DNA of 64,000 bases from Rhodospirillum sp. (GCA_013822765.1 PNKY01000005.1:124001-188000); one strand, 5' to 3'. Counted from the first letter of the stretch, positions 25,998 to 35,294 are shown. Notes: a model not told the origin generated them from the sequence alone. Numbers and translations: made by a program.

Positions 25998-27371
25998 ATG
26001 ACTGCTCTTCCGAAGCGCAATTCGACCGCCGAATGGCAGGCGCTGGATCGCCGCCACGTTCATCCCTTCACCGATCACGCCGACCTGCACAAGCGCGGCA
26101 GCCGCGTCATCACCAAGGCCGAAGGGACCTACCTCTGGGATTCTGAAGGGAAGAAGCTGCTCGACGCGTTCGCGGGCCTGTGGTGCGTCAACGTCGGCTA
26201 TGGCCGCAAGTCGATCGCCGAGGCGGCGTACCAGCAGCTGCTCGAGCTGCCGTACTACAACACCTTCTTCAACACCACGCACCCCGCGGTCGCCGAGCTG
26301 TCGCAGATCCTGGTGGATCTGACGCCGAAGCATCTCAACCACGTGTTCTACGGCCTCAGCGGTTCCGACGCCAACGACACCATCGTGCGCATGGTGCGGA
26401 CCTATTGGAACCTCAAGAAGAGGCCGAACAAGAAGACCATCATCAGTCGCATCTACGCCTATCACGGCTCGACCATGGCGGCCGCGTCGCTCGGCGGCAT
26501 GAACTACATGCACGAACTGGCGGACCTGCCGCTGCCCGGCTTCGTCCATGTGCGGCGGCCGTACTGGTACGCCGAAGGCGGCGACCTGTCGCCGGAGGAA
26601 TTCGGCAAGGTGTGCGCCAAGGCGATCGAGGACAAGATCCTGGAACTCGGCCCCGACAATGTCGGCGCCTTCATCGGCGAGCCGATCATGGGCGCCGGCG
26701 GCGTGGTCATCCCGCCCTCGACCTATTGGCCGGCGGTGCAGGAGATCTGCAAGAAGTACGACCTGCTGCTGATCGCCGACGAAGTGATCACCGGTTTCGG
26801 GCGCCTTGGCACTTGGTTCGGCTCGGAGCATTTCGGCATCAGCGCCGACTTCATGACCCTGGCGAAAGGATTGACGTCGGGCTATCAGCCGCTCTCGGCG
26901 ATCATGATCTCCGACCGGGTGGCCGATGCGCTGTCCAGCGGCGTCGATTTCAATCACGGCTTCACCTATTCCGGACATCCGGTCAGCTGCGCCGTCGCAA
27001 TCGAGAACATCCGCATCCTCAAGGACGAGAAGCTGGTCGAGCGCGTGAAGAACGAGACCGGCCCTTATCTCGCCAAGCGGCTCAAGGAGCTGCTCGACCA
27101 CCCGCTGGTGGGCGAGGTCCGCAATGTCGGCATGATGGGTGCGATCGAGCTGGTGAAGGATAAGAAGTCGCGCAAGACCTTCGAGCCGATCGGCGAGGTC
27201 GGCACCATCTGCCGCAACCATTGCTTCGCCAACGGCCTGGTGATGCGTGCGACCAAGGACACCATGATGATCTCTCCGCCCCTGACCTGGACCAAGGCGG
27301 ACGTCGACGAGTTCATGCGCCTCACCACGATCGCGCTCGACCTCACGGCGAAGGATGTCGCAAAGAGATAA
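25998..27371 (+). CDS. spuC: Polyamine:pyruvate/aspartate aminotransferase family, SpuC-like
   Basis: A 457-residue class III PLP aminotransferase. It shows FAGLWCVNVGYGRKSIAEAA (substrate and active-site mouth), AYHGSTMAAASLGG (cofactor phosphate), EPIMGAGGVVIPP, LLIADEVITGFGRLG with the PLP-binding Asp, and the Schiff-base Lys in MTLAKGLTSGYQP. This is the build of SpuC and PuuE-like enzymes, which pass the amino group of putrescine or cadaverine to pyruvate. It follows spuB after 217 bp and ends in a hairpin. Confidence 0.88.
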   Translation: MTALPKRNSTAEWQALDRRHVHPFTDHADLHKRGSRVITKAEGTYLWDSEGKKLLDAFAGLWCVNVGYGRKSIAEAAYQQLLELPYYNTFFNTTHPAVAELSQILVDLTPKHLNHVFYGLSGSDANDTIVRMVRTYWNLKKRPNKKTIISRIYAYHGSTMAAASLGGMNYMHELADLPLPGFVHVRRPYWYAEGGDLSPEEFGKVCAKAIEDKILELGPDNVGAFIGEPIMGAGGVVIPPSTYWPAVQEICKKYDLLLIADEVITGFGRLGTWFGSEHFGISADFMTLAKGLTSGYQPLSAIMISDRVADALSSGVDFNHGFTYSGHPVSCAVAIENIRILKDEKLVERVKNETGPYLAKRLKELLDHPLVGEVRNVGMMGAIELVKDKKSRKTFEPIGEVGTICRNHCFANGLVMRATKDTMMISPPLTWTKADVDEFMRLTTIALDLTAKDVAKR

Positions 27372-27382
27372 GAGCTTCCGCG

Positions 27383-27412
27383 ATCGGACCGGGCAAACAC
27401 GCCTGGTCCGAT
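27383..27412 (+). terminator. Hairpin after spuC (probable terminator)
   Basis: Arms 27383-27394 and 27401-27412 pair over 12 bp with one G-T wobble (ATCGGACCGGGC and its near complement), and a 6-nt loop AAACAC. It is 11 bp past the spuC stop. There is no U-run, so it may be a weak or Rho-assisted end. Confidence 0.6.
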
Positions 27413-27479
27413 TGACGTATATCGCCCCTCGGCTTTTCTGCTAATTCTGCCAATACAGTATCGGGGGATACCGAGAGTC

Positions 27480-28880
27480 GTGGCTTCGCTCATGCAACGG
27501 GGGCGCCGCTTCTGGTCGGCGCTGGCGGTGGAATTTCGGCCTTTTGCCCGGCCGATCCGGGCGCTGATCACGTTCGCTCTTCAAGACCGCCTTGCGGCCG
27601 AGGATGGCAGCGACAAGAGAGCCGTGATCATCGGCCATGAATCGACGTGGCTCGCCGACGTTCTCGGCCTACGCAAGGCGCAACGACTCGTCCTGCCCTA
27701 CCCCGACTTCACGCCGGAGAATCTGGCGCTGCTGAGCGACGAGTACGATTTCGTCGTCGCCGACCGCATGCTGCAGCGTTGCGAGCGGCCGCAGGATGCA
27801 GGGCACGAGATGATCCGCATCCTGAAGCCGGGCGGCTGGTTCGCCTGCACCGCCTGCCCGTTCGATTTCGCAATCGGCGGCAGCCCTGGCGCAGCAATTG
27901 CGCGGCGTCGCCGGCTGCGGAAGCTGTTTCCGCATGCCGACGCGACATGGCTCGGCGCCTCGATCGCCACCTGGATCCTTGGACGGAGAAGCCGCGAAAG
28001 CATCGAGATCGCGCCCATCGTCCTCAGCAAGACATGCAAGCGGCGATTCTATCGATTCGAGCCGCAGCCAGCGAAATTCGGCATCATGGCGATGCACCGC
28101 AACGAGGCGCCGTACCTGCTGGAGTGGATCGCCCACCATCGCATCCTCGGATTCGCCCACATCACTCTCTACGACAATGACAGCAATGATGCCTCCGGCA
28201 GAATTCTCGCGCCGCTGGCCCGAGCGGGCCTCATCAATGTCCGCCGCTGGCGCAGCCGGGCCCAGCAGCAGGTCAAGGCCCACAACCATGCGCTGAAGCG
28301 GCTGCGCGATCGCGTCGAATGGTGTCTTTACGCCGATCTCGACGAGTTCCTCGTACTCGATCCAGGCTGTACGTTGGATGACCTGCTGCCGAAGGACCCG
28401 GACGTATGCGGGGTCGGCATCCCCTGGCGTGTCTTTACGGCCGCTGAGAAACGCAATCGCGGCACCGGCTTGACGATCGAGCGGTTCACGCGGGCCGTGA
28501 TCGAAAATGACTGCCATGTGAAGTCGATTGTGCGCCTCCGCGACATATCGAGAATGGGCGTTCACGTTCCATCGGAGTACAGGGGGCGGCTGATTGACAT
28601 CAGCGGCGCCGATCTCGCCGCGAAGACCCGCGGAGTCCTTCCGAAGCCGGCATACGGCCAGGCCCGCATCAACCACTATTTCACGCGGTCATGGGAGGAG
28701 TTCGAGTTCAAGCGGCACCGCGGCCAAGCGTGGACTGCCGGCGCGATGCGTCCCGCGACCGATTTCGAGTTGTCACGCAAGCCGGACGTGGAGGTGCGCG
28801 ATATCCTCCGCTACACGTCCGCACTGATCGACGAGATGGAACGCCTGCGGCGCATCGTTGGTTGGAACTCAGCCCAATGA
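27480..28880 (+). CDS. Two-part protein: degenerate methyltransferase-like N-half and GT2/GT92-like glycosyltransferase C-half
   Basis: A 466-residue protein from a GTG at 27480. Residues 1-190 look like a class I methyltransferase fold (YDFVVADRMLQRCERPQDAG, then MIRILKPGGWFACTA), but the SAM-binding glycine loop is replaced by VIIGHESTWLADVLG. From about residue 200 it is a Glyco_tranf_2_4-type domain: FGIMAMHRNEAPYLLEWIAH, ITLYDNDSNDAS, and the metal site WCLYADLDEFLVLD. It ends with NHYFTRSWEEFEFKRHRG. It probably decorates a surface glycan; the acceptor is unknown. No other glycan genes are adjacent. Confidence 0.82.
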   Translation: MASLMQRGRRFWSALAVEFRPFARPIRALITFALQDRLAAEDGSDKRAVIIGHESTWLADVLGLRKAQRLVLPYPDFTPENLALLSDEYDFVVADRMLQRCERPQDAGHEMIRILKPGGWFACTACPFDFAIGGSPGAAIARRRRLRKLFPHADATWLGASIATWILGRRSRESIEIAPIVLSKTCKRRFYRFEPQPAKFGIMAMHRNEAPYLLEWIAHHRILGFAHITLYDNDSNDASGRILAPLARAGLINVRRWRSRAQQQVKAHNHALKRLRDRVEWCLYADLDEFLVLDPGCTLDDLLPKDPDVCGVGIPWRVFTAAEKRNRGTGLTIERFTRAVIENDCHVKSIVRLRDISRMGVHVPSEYRGRLIDISGADLAAKTRGVLPKPAYGQARINHYFTRSWEEFEFKRHRGQAWTAGAMRPATDFELSRKPDVEVRDILRYTSALIDEMERLRRIVGWNSAQ

Positions 28881-28889
28881 GAGCGACGA

Positions 28890-29519
28890 TTATTTCGCCG
28901 CAGTAATGCGATACGCGCAACGGCGCGCGCCGGCGAGGATGTGCTCTTCGCGCTCGACCTTCGCCTCGGCGCCGAGCACGTCGCGGAATAGGTTGAGCTC
29001 CGACTTGCAGAAGCCCTGGCAGGCCTTGGCGGCGACGCAGATCGGGCAGTGGTTCTCGATCAATAGCAGCGAGCCGTCGGGCTGGCGCTTCACTTCCGCC
29101 ATGTAGCCCTCTTGCGCGCGCTGCTCGGCCAGTAGCTTGGCGCGCTCCGCCAGCGAGCGGCCGGGGCGCACGCGCTCGGCATAGATCCGGCGGGTCGCCT
29201 TCTCGCGCTCGGCGATCACACGGTCCAGCGCATCCGGACCGAGCGCCGTGCCGATCGCCTGGATCAGATCGACGGTCAGCGTTGCGTGCGAATCCGGGAA
29301 GCGCGCATTGCCGGCCTCGCTCAAGGACCACACGCGCTTCGGACGGCCGACGCCTTCGCGATGGTCCTCGAAGCTCACCAACCCCTTGTCCAACAGCCGC
29401 CCAAGCTGCTGGCGCGCGGCCACCACCGTCACCTTGAGCCGGCGCGCGAGCGCGTCGGCGCTCTGCGGACCGGTCGATTTCAGGGCGTAGAGAACGCGCG
29501 TGGCGCCTGTGTCTTCCAT
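28890..29519 (-). CDS. SufR-like HTH regulator with C-terminal cysteines (COG2345)
   Basis: A 209-residue ArsR/DeoR-type winged-helix protein (HTH about residues 15-65; ADALARRLKVTVVAARQQLG, REGVGRPKRVWSL). The C-terminal third has NHCPICVAAKACQGFCKSEL and the final ARRCAYRI, giving a cysteine set like the [4Fe-4S]-binding ligands of SufR proteins. It probably senses Fe-S or redox status. It is divergent from the DUF1127-like and FMN reductase genes, with a repeated AT-rich motif in between. Confidence 0.8.
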   Translation of the reverse strand: MEDTGATRVLYALKSTGPQSADALARRLKVTVVAARQQLGRLLDKGLVSFEDHREGVGRPKRVWSLSEAGNARFPDSHATLTVDLIQAIGTALGPDALDRVIAEREKATRRIYAERVRPGRSLAERAKLLAEQRAQEGYMAEVKRQPDGSLLLIENHCPICVAAKACQGFCKSELNLFRDVLGAEAKVEREEHILAGARRCAYRITAAK

Positions 29520-29545
29520 CTGCGGATTCTAGCACGGTCGCAGCA

Positions 29546-29590
29546 ATATAGAAATATCTTGCTTTCCTTATCTGCCAGATATAGAAACAT
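29546..29590. promoter_or_regulatory. Direct-repeat candidate operator between SufR-like regulator and FMN reductase operon
   Basis: ATATAGAAAYAT occurs at 29546-29557 and again at 29579-29590, 33 bp apart start to start (about three helix turns), in an AT-rich patch. The first copy begins 27 bp upstream of the regulator's ATG (29519), and the second ends 28 bp upstream of the small ORF at 29618. The spacing and location suit binding of a dimeric regulator, most likely the SufR-like protein itself. Confidence 0.6.
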
Positions 29591-29617
29591 CGGTGCATTC
29601 TAATTCGGGAGGCGACG

Positions 29618-29800
29618 ATGCGGCCGTTCCCCTTGCTGGTGCCGGCGAGCCAATTCCGGATTGGATTGGAGTCGTTGCTCGCAGGCGTGTTTCCGATCGC
29701 GAACAGGCGCGAGGATGTCCGTAACCTTCCGCCTCATCTGAAGCGCGACATCGGGCTGGAAGAGCATCGCCCACCCGATTGGGAACGCCTGCTAAGATAG
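29618..29800 (+). CDS. Small DUF1127-like protein
   Basis: A protein of 60 residues with a strong GGGAGG ribosome site. The C-terminal half, DVRNLPPHLKRDIGLEEHRP, has the LxxxxxRDIGL pattern of DUF1127 proteins, short Arg-rich proteins common in alphaproteobacteria and tied to stress and phosphate or RNA control in some species. The N-terminal half is hydrophobic and does not match the usual domain well. It lies 20 bp upstream of the FMN reductase gene, in the same direction. Confidence 0.65.
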   Translation: MRPFPLLVPASQFRIGLESLLAGVFPIANRREDVRNLPPHLKRDIGLEEHRPPDWERLLR

Positions 29801-29820
29801 AAACCGCACAAGGAGCGGAC

Positions 29821-30393
29821 GTGGATCGCACCCTCAAACTCGCCATCATCATCGGCAGCACGCGCGAAGGCCGCTTCGGCGACACGGTCGGGCGTTGGTT
29901 CGCGAAGGAAGCGGCGAGCCACGGCGGTTTTGCAGTAGACCTGATCGATCTCATCGACATCAAATTGCCGCCGTCGCACCGCGCGAAGCCGACGCCGGAC
30001 GTCGATGCGTTCCGCGCGCGCCTGGCCGCGGCCGATGCCTTCGTGATCGTGACCCCGGAATACAATCACTCCTATCCCGCCTCGCTGAAGCATGCGATCG
30101 ACCAGGCCTACGTCGAATGGATGGCGAAGCCGGTCGGCTTCGTCTCGTACGGCGGAACGGTCGGCGGGGTGCGCGCCATCGAACATCTCCGGCACGTGTT
30201 CGCCGAACTGCATGCCACCACCATCCGCGACTACATCCCCTTCCTCAATGCGCGGCGGCAGTTCGATGACAACGGCGATCCGATCGACCGCGAAGGCCCG
30301 CGCAACGCCGCAAAGGTCATGCTCGACCGCCTGGCCTGGTGGGCCGACGCCCTGCGCACGGCGCGGGATGCGCGGCCCTATGTCAAAAGCTAG
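29821..30393 (+). CDS. NADPH-dependent FMN reductase
   Basis: A protein of 190 residues from the GTG at 29821, preceded by AAGGAG at good spacing; the ATG at 29779 in the same frame is inside the small upstream gene. Motifs are IIIGSTREGRFGDTVGRWF (FMN phosphate loop, residues 8-26), VTPEYNHSYPASLKHAID and KPVGFVSYGGTVGGVRA. This is the NADPH-dependent FMN/azoreductase/chromate reductase group. The divergent Fe-S-type regulator suggests control by redox or iron state. Confidence 0.9.
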   Translation: MDRTLKLAIIIGSTREGRFGDTVGRWFAKEAASHGGFAVDLIDLIDIKLPPSHRAKPTPDVDAFRARLAAADAFVIVTPEYNHSYPASLKHAIDQAYVEWMAKPVGFVSYGGTVGGVRAIEHLRHVFAELHATTIRDYIPFLNARRQFDDNGDPIDREGPRNAAKVMLDRLAWWADALRTARDARPYVKS

Positions 30394-30480
30394 AGAAGAC
30401 AACTCTGTCTTGAGCGGCGGCGCGCTCTGTGGTGGATTGGGTGCTCACCCCGGACCGACTCGGTCCCAAGTCGGTTCCTC

Positions 30481-31902
30481 ATGACCCAGGCTGCTGCGCA
30501 AACCAAGATCGGATGGCGGGACCTCTTGCTGGGTCCCAAGAAGGCCGCCGTCTGGACCATCTGCCTGGGCGTTGCGCTGCACGCCTTCAACTGGTTCGTC
30601 ATCAATACCATCACGCCGTCGGCGGTGCTCGAACTTGGCCGCGCCGATCTGCTCAGCTGGGTGACAGCGTTCTATCTCGTGTTCTCGATCGTCGGGTCGT
30701 CCGGCGCGGCATTCCTGAAGGCGCGGCTCGGGCTGCGCCCGGTGCTGATCGGCTCGTCGCTGATCGCGGTGGTCGGCAGCCTCATCATCGCCGCGGCGCC
30801 AAACATGGAGATCCTGCTGGCGGGACGCATCGTGCAGGGCTTCGCCGAGGGAATCGTCATGGCGCTGTGCTACGTCATCGCCGCCGATGCGGTGGGCGAG
30901 GATGCGCTGCCGTCCCTGTTCGGGCTGCTGGCGGTGGTGTGGGCAACGGCGACCATCGGCGGCCCGATCCTCGGCGGCGTGCTGGCCTATCTCGTGAGCT
31001 GGCGCATTGCGGCCGCCGCGCTGGTGCCGCTCGCCATCATCTTCCTCGTGCTGGCGCTGATCGTCCTGCCGGCGCGCGGCAACCGGTCCGACGCCGGCCG
31101 CGGTTGGCCATTGCTGCGCCTGATCTTCCTGACCGGCGGCAGCCTCGCGGTGTGCATCGCCAGCGAATCCAAGACACCGATGCTGGCGACCATCATCGTG
31201 CTCGCGGCCTTGGCCGCGCTGTGGATCGGGCTGCGCCTGGATCGCCGCGCGCGCTCGCCGCTGTTTCCGGCGCGCCTGCTGTCGTCGCGCTCGGCCAGCT
31301 CGCTCGGTTTGTGGATCATTGGACTGATGCCGCTGGCGGAGGCCGCGGTGTTCCTGTTCATCCCCTTCATCGCCCAGGTCCACCTGGGGATGAGCGTCAT
31401 GCACGCGGGCCAGATCGGCTCCATCACGGCGCTCGGCTGGTCGTTCAGCGCGATGATTGTCGCGCGCCTGGACGACAAGCAGGCGACGCGCCTGATCATC
31501 GTCGGTCCGATCCTGCTCACCATCGGCATGTTCATGCTGGCGTGGGCGATCGATGCCGGGAACCTGCCGGTCATGATGACCGGGCTCGCGCTGTGCGGGG
31601 TCGGGTTCGGCATCAGCAACGGCTTCATCTGCCAGCGCACCATCGCCACCAGCGCGACCGCGGAGCGCGACGTGACCTCCGGCGCGATCCCGACCTTCGA
31701 GGGATTGGGCGCCGCGCTGGGCGCCGCCTTTGCGGGCATCATCGCCACCAGCACCGGCTTTCCGGACCTCGACCCCAGCACGCGGCCGATGGTGTGGGCG
31801 TTCCTGATCGGTGGCCTGCTCGGGTTGCCGGCGATGCTCGCGGCCATCCGGTTCGCCCGGCAAACGTCGGCCGCGCCCCTGGCGCCGCAGCTCGCGGAGT
31901 AG
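30481..31902 (+). CDS. MFS transporter (EmrB/QacA-like)
   Basis: A 473-residue membrane protein with about twelve to fourteen hydrophobic segments, starting in AVWTICLGVALHAFNWFVIN. The MFS-type loop is present as SGAAFLKARLGLRPVLIG, and motif C-like glycines are in TATIGGPILGGVLAYL, which points to a proton-driven exporter. The substrate is not evident. A second MFS gene follows after 133 bp. It starts 87 bp after the FMN reductase gene, so co-transcription is possible. Confidence 0.87.
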   Translation: MTQAAAQTKIGWRDLLLGPKKAAVWTICLGVALHAFNWFVINTITPSAVLELGRADLLSWVTAFYLVFSIVGSSGAAFLKARLGLRPVLIGSSLIAVVGSLIIAAAPNMEILLAGRIVQGFAEGIVMALCYVIAADAVGEDALPSLFGLLAVVWATATIGGPILGGVLAYLVSWRIAAAALVPLAIIFLVLALIVLPARGNRSDAGRGWPLLRLIFLTGGSLAVCIASESKTPMLATIIVLAALAALWIGLRLDRRARSPLFPARLLSSRSASSLGLWIIGLMPLAEAAVFLFIPFIAQVHLGMSVMHAGQIGSITALGWSFSAMIVARLDDKQATRLIIVGPILLTIGMFMLAWAIDAGNLPVMMTGLALCGVGFGISNGFICQRTIATSATAERDVTSGAIPTFEGLGAALGAAFAGIIATSTGFPDLDPSTRPMVWAFLIGGLLGLPAMLAAIRFARQTSAAPLAPQLAE

Positions 31903-32035
31903 ATTGTCCCGTTACATCGGGCCCGGTAGCCATGCGCATTCGGCATCGATACATGCCGGATTGCGGCCTATCGGTTGCCCCCAACTGTGACTAGCATGGT
32001 TGCCGAGAGCACGTGTCTTCGGGTTCCCTGTCGTG

Positions 32036-33238
32036 ATGTCACGCCGCGCATCGATCTTTGTCCTTAGCATCGGCGCCTTGTCGATGATCCTGACGTTCGG
32101 CATCCGCCAGACGTTCGGGCTGTTCCTGCCGCCACTCCATGCCGAACTGGGCTGGAGCGTCGCGGCGCTGTCGCTCGCCTGGGCCATCCAGAACCTGCTG
32201 TGGGGTGCGTTCCAGCCGATCGCCGGCGCCATCGCCGATACCAAGGGCCCGGTGTGGGTCGCGTTCTTCGGCGGCGTCACCTACGTGGCCGGCGTCTGGC
32301 TGATGAGCGAGGCGCAGTCGGAGTTGGTGTTCGGCATCGGCAGCGGCGTGCTGGTCGGCATCGGCCTTGCCTGCAGCGGCATGTCGGTGGTGCTGAGTGC
32401 GGTCATGCGCGCCTCGCCGCCGGAGAAGCGCGGCCTCTATGGCGGCATCGTCACCGCCGGCGGCTCGGTCGGGCAGCTCATTTTCATGCCGGCGACCCAG
32501 GCGATGATCGAGACGCTGCAGTGGAAGCCCACCCTGCAGATCCTGACCGTGGTCAGCATCGCGATCGTCCTGTGCGCCTTTGCCTTGCCGCGAGGCCCAA
32601 AGCAGACGGCGGCGCCGACCGGTGCAACCAGCGCCACCACCATCGGCGGCGCCTTGCGCGTGGCGTTCGAGGACCGCTCCTACCTGCTGCTGGTGACGGG
32701 TTTCTTCGTGTGCGGGTTCCACCTCGCCTTCATCGGGTTCCACCTGCCGCAGTTCGCCATGCTGTGCGGGCTGCCGCCCAAGGCCGCATCGGACTCGCTG
32801 GCGCTGGTGGGCGGCTTCAACGCCGTCGGCTGCGTCGTGGTCGGCATCATGATGCGCAAGATGCAGTCGAAATACCTGCTGAGCGCGATCTACTTCCTGC
32901 GCGCGGTGGCGATCGCCGTCTTCATCTTGCTGCCGGTGACGGAGGTCTCGATCCGCGTGTTCGGCGCGGCGATGGGACTGCTGTGGCTATCGACCGTGCC
33001 GCCGACCAGTGGGCTGGTGGCGCGGCTGTTCGGCACGCGCTATCTTACGATGCTGTTCGGCATCGCGTTCTTCAGCCATCAGATCGGCGCCTTCATCGGC
33101 GCCTATTGGGCCGGCTGGCTGTATGACACACAGGGCAACTATGATGCGGTCTGGTGGGTTTCCATTGCGCTGGGTGTTCTGTCGGCCATCGTTCATCTGC
33201 CGATCCGCGAGCGAGCGCCGGTCCCCGCGATGGCGTGA
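32036..33238 (+). CDS. MFS transporter (oxalate/formate or nitrate-like group)
   Basis: A protein of about 400 residues from the ATG at 32036 (a frame extension to 32000 has no ribosome site). Twelve hydrophobic segments are visible; the start is SIFVLSIGALSMILTFGIRQ and FGLFLPPLHAELGWSVAALS is typical of the monocarboxylate/oxalate-formate group. It has the IADTKGPVWVAFFGG loop between TM2 and TM3. The transported compound is unknown. It ends 6 bp before the ruvX start. Confidence 0.85.
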   Translation: MSRRASIFVLSIGALSMILTFGIRQTFGLFLPPLHAELGWSVAALSLAWAIQNLLWGAFQPIAGAIADTKGPVWVAFFGGVTYVAGVWLMSEAQSELVFGIGSGVLVGIGLACSGMSVVLSAVMRASPPEKRGLYGGIVTAGGSVGQLIFMPATQAMIETLQWKPTLQILTVVSIAIVLCAFALPRGPKQTAAPTGATSATTIGGALRVAFEDRSYLLLVTGFFVCGFHLAFIGFHLPQFAMLCGLPPKAASDSLALVGGFNAVGCVVVGIMMRKMQSKYLLSAIYFLRAVAIAVFILLPVTEVSIRVFGAAMGLLWLSTVPPTSGLVARLFGTRYLTMLFGIAFFSHQIGAFIGAYWAGWLYDTQGNYDAVWWVSIALGVLSAIVHLPIRERAPVPAMA

Positions 33239-33244
33239 GCCGTC

Positions 33245-33724
33245 GTGATCGTCGCGGATGTGGAAGCGCTGCGGGGTGCCCTGCTGCGGAACCAGCGGCT
33301 GCTGGGACTCGATCTGGGCGAGAAGACCGTCGGCTTGGCGCTGAGCGATCCGGGCCTCAGCGTCGCCTCCCCCGTCAGCACCATCAAGCGAACGAAGTTC
33401 ACCGCCGACGCCAACGCGCTGCTCAAGCTGGCGGCGGAGCGCGGGGTCGGCGGGCTGGTGATCGGGCTGCCGCTGAACATGGACGGGTCGGAAGGCCCGC
33501 GTTGCCAGTCCACCCGACAATTCGCCGCGAACCTTCTGAAATTGAAAGATTTCCCCATCCTGTTCTGGGATGAGCGGATGTCCACCCTGGCAGTCGAGCG
33601 CGAGATGATCGCGCACGACCTCAGCCGCGCCAAACGCGACAAGGTGGTGGATCAGGCAGCAGCCGCCTTCATCCTGCAGGGCGTGCTGGATGCGCTTGCC
33701 AGAACCAAAGCTTCAACGAACTGA
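33245..33724 (+). CDS. ruvX: Putative Holliday junction resolvase RuvX (YqgF)
   Basis: A 159-residue RNase H-fold nuclease, also linked to 16S rRNA 5' end processing. It starts at GTG 33245. The acidic site residues are in LGLDLGEKTVGLALSD, WDERMST and VDQAAAAFILQ, and VIGLPLNMDGSEGP is the family signature. It follows the MFS gene by six bases. GC and codon use match the housekeeping genes. Confidence 0.95.
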   Translation: MIVADVEALRGALLRNQRLLGLDLGEKTVGLALSDPGLSVASPVSTIKRTKFTADANALLKLAAERGVGGLVIGLPLNMDGSEGPRCQSTRQFAANLLKLKDFPILFWDERMSTLAVEREMIAHDLSRAKRDKVVDQAAAAFILQGVLDALARTKASTN

Positions 33725-33789
33725 AACCCGTCCGTCATGGGAGCGGCCTAACCCTCCGCTGCTGGTTTCCAACAAGGAGGATGGGGAAG

Positions 33790-35088
33790 ATGCGCTATAG
33801 CTTGTTGATCGCGACCGCGTTGCTGGCTTGTGCCGCGACCGCGCGCGCCGACGGAACGCTGAAGGTGCTGGAAAGCATGGATGCCAAGCTGCAACTGGGC
33901 CAGGTCGAGTTCGCCGGTGGCAAGACGCTGGACCTCACCATCGGCATCGGCAGCGCGCTGTTTCACATGCCGGGCGATCCGACGGACGAGTTCTATGCCC
34001 TGACCGACCGCGGCCCGAACATCGATTGCAGCGCCTCGGAAAAGATCACCGGCATCCCGACCGCGCAGGCCTGCGCCGGCGACGACAAGGCCAAGCTGTT
34101 CCCGCGCCCGGATTTCGTGCCGTCGATCGTCAAGATCAAGCTGAACGACGACGGCACTTTCGTCACCACCGAATGGATCCAGCTGAAGGATGCGGTGGGC
34201 AAGACCATCACCGGCCTCAGCAATCCGCTGAAGGCGGCCAAGACCGAGGCGGCGTTCGACAAGGACGGCAAGCAGCTGCCGTTCGACCCCAACGGCCTCG
34301 ACACCGAGGGGCTGGTGCGGCTGAAGGACGGCACCTTCTGGATCGGCGAGGAATACGGGCCGAGCCTGGTGCACGTGGCGGCCGACGGCCAGATCATCGA
34401 GCGGCTGGTGCCGCAGGGCTTGGAGGGCGATCTCTCCGGCGCGACCTACAAGGTGACCGGCGCGCTGCCCACGATCCTGATGAAGCGGCAGCTCAACCGC
34501 GGCATCGAAGGGCTCGCGATCGCACCCGATGAGTCGGCGCTCTACACCATCGTGCAGAACCCGCTCGCCAACCCGGATGCCGATGCCTACAAGACGGCGA
34601 CCGCGACCCGCATCCTGAAGCTCGACCTCAAGAGCCAGCAAGTGGTCGGCGAATTTGTCTACACCCTCGATCCGGCCGAGAGCTTCAAGAGCGACAAGTC
34701 GGACGAGCAGAGCGACGTGCGCATCAGCGAGCTGACGGCCGTCGGCGTGGACAAGCTGATCGTGCTGGAGCGCATCGCCAAGACCACCAAGCTGCACGCG
34801 ATCGACCTCAGCGCGGCCACCAACATCCTCGGCACGGCGTGGGACAAGGCCGAGACCTCACCCAGCCTGGAGCAGATCGCAGCCGCCGACCTCGCCGCGA
34901 ACGGCATCACGCCGGTCACCAAGAAGCTGTGGCTGGACAGCAGCACCTATCCGGAGCTGCCGGAGAAGGTCGAAGGCGTTGCGATCGTGGAGGGCAAGGA
35001 ACTCGTCCTCATCAACGACGACGATTTCGGCATCGAAGGCGCGAAGACGCGGATCGTGCGCCTCACCATGCCGGACGCAGCGTTCTAA
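33790..35088 (+). CDS. Esterase-like activity of phytase family protein, secreted
   Basis: A 432-residue exported protein. The start at 33790 is chosen over the ATG at 33781 because AAGGAGG lies directly against 33781 but 9 bp before 33790. The signal peptide MRYSLLIATALLACAATARA is followed by a beta-propeller-like chain with YALTDRGPNIDC, GLDTEGLVRLKDGTFWIGEE (the acidic motif of PF13449) and NRGIEGLAIAPDESALY. It probably acts in the periplasm on a phosphate or other ester; the reaction is not known. Confidence 0.85.
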   Translation: MRYSLLIATALLACAATARADGTLKVLESMDAKLQLGQVEFAGGKTLDLTIGIGSALFHMPGDPTDEFYALTDRGPNIDCSASEKITGIPTAQACAGDDKAKLFPRPDFVPSIVKIKLNDDGTFVTTEWIQLKDAVGKTITGLSNPLKAAKTEAAFDKDGKQLPFDPNGLDTEGLVRLKDGTFWIGEEYGPSLVHVAADGQIIERLVPQGLEGDLSGATYKVTGALPTILMKRQLNRGIEGLAIAPDESALYTIVQNPLANPDADAYKTATATRILKLDLKSQQVVGEFVYTLDPAESFKSDKSDEQSDVRISELTAVGVDKLIVLERIAKTTKLHAIDLSAATNILGTAWDKAETSPSLEQIAAADLAANGITPVTKKLWLDSSTYPELPEKVEGVAIVEGKELVLINDDDFGIEGAKTRIVRLTMPDAAF

Positions 35089-35111
35089 GCGCCGACCACT
35101 ACCACTCCACC

Positions 35112-35208
35112 GTCACCGCGGCCTTGAGCCGGGGTCCATTCCGCCGTCGCACGTGCGGCTGATGCGTGGATCCCGGCTCGTGCGACTTTGTCGCTTGGTC
35201 GGGATGAC
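35112..35208. repeat. Dispersed palindromic repeat, copy 2
   Basis: A 97-bp element of the same family as 8811-8891. The left arm (35112-35137) starts GTCACCGCGGCCTTGAGCC, the centre has CGCACGTGCG, and the right arm is interrupted by an extra GTGCGACTTTGTCGC segment before it ends GGGATGAC. It lies between the phytase-like gene and the CoA transferase gene. Confidence 0.85.
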
Positions 35209-35294
35209 GGGCGGGGTTGGAAGCCCCCTTGATTTTGCCTATCCGCCCCTAGAGAGTGCGGAGAACCCTCCCGCACACTCTCAAGGGGCATGAC

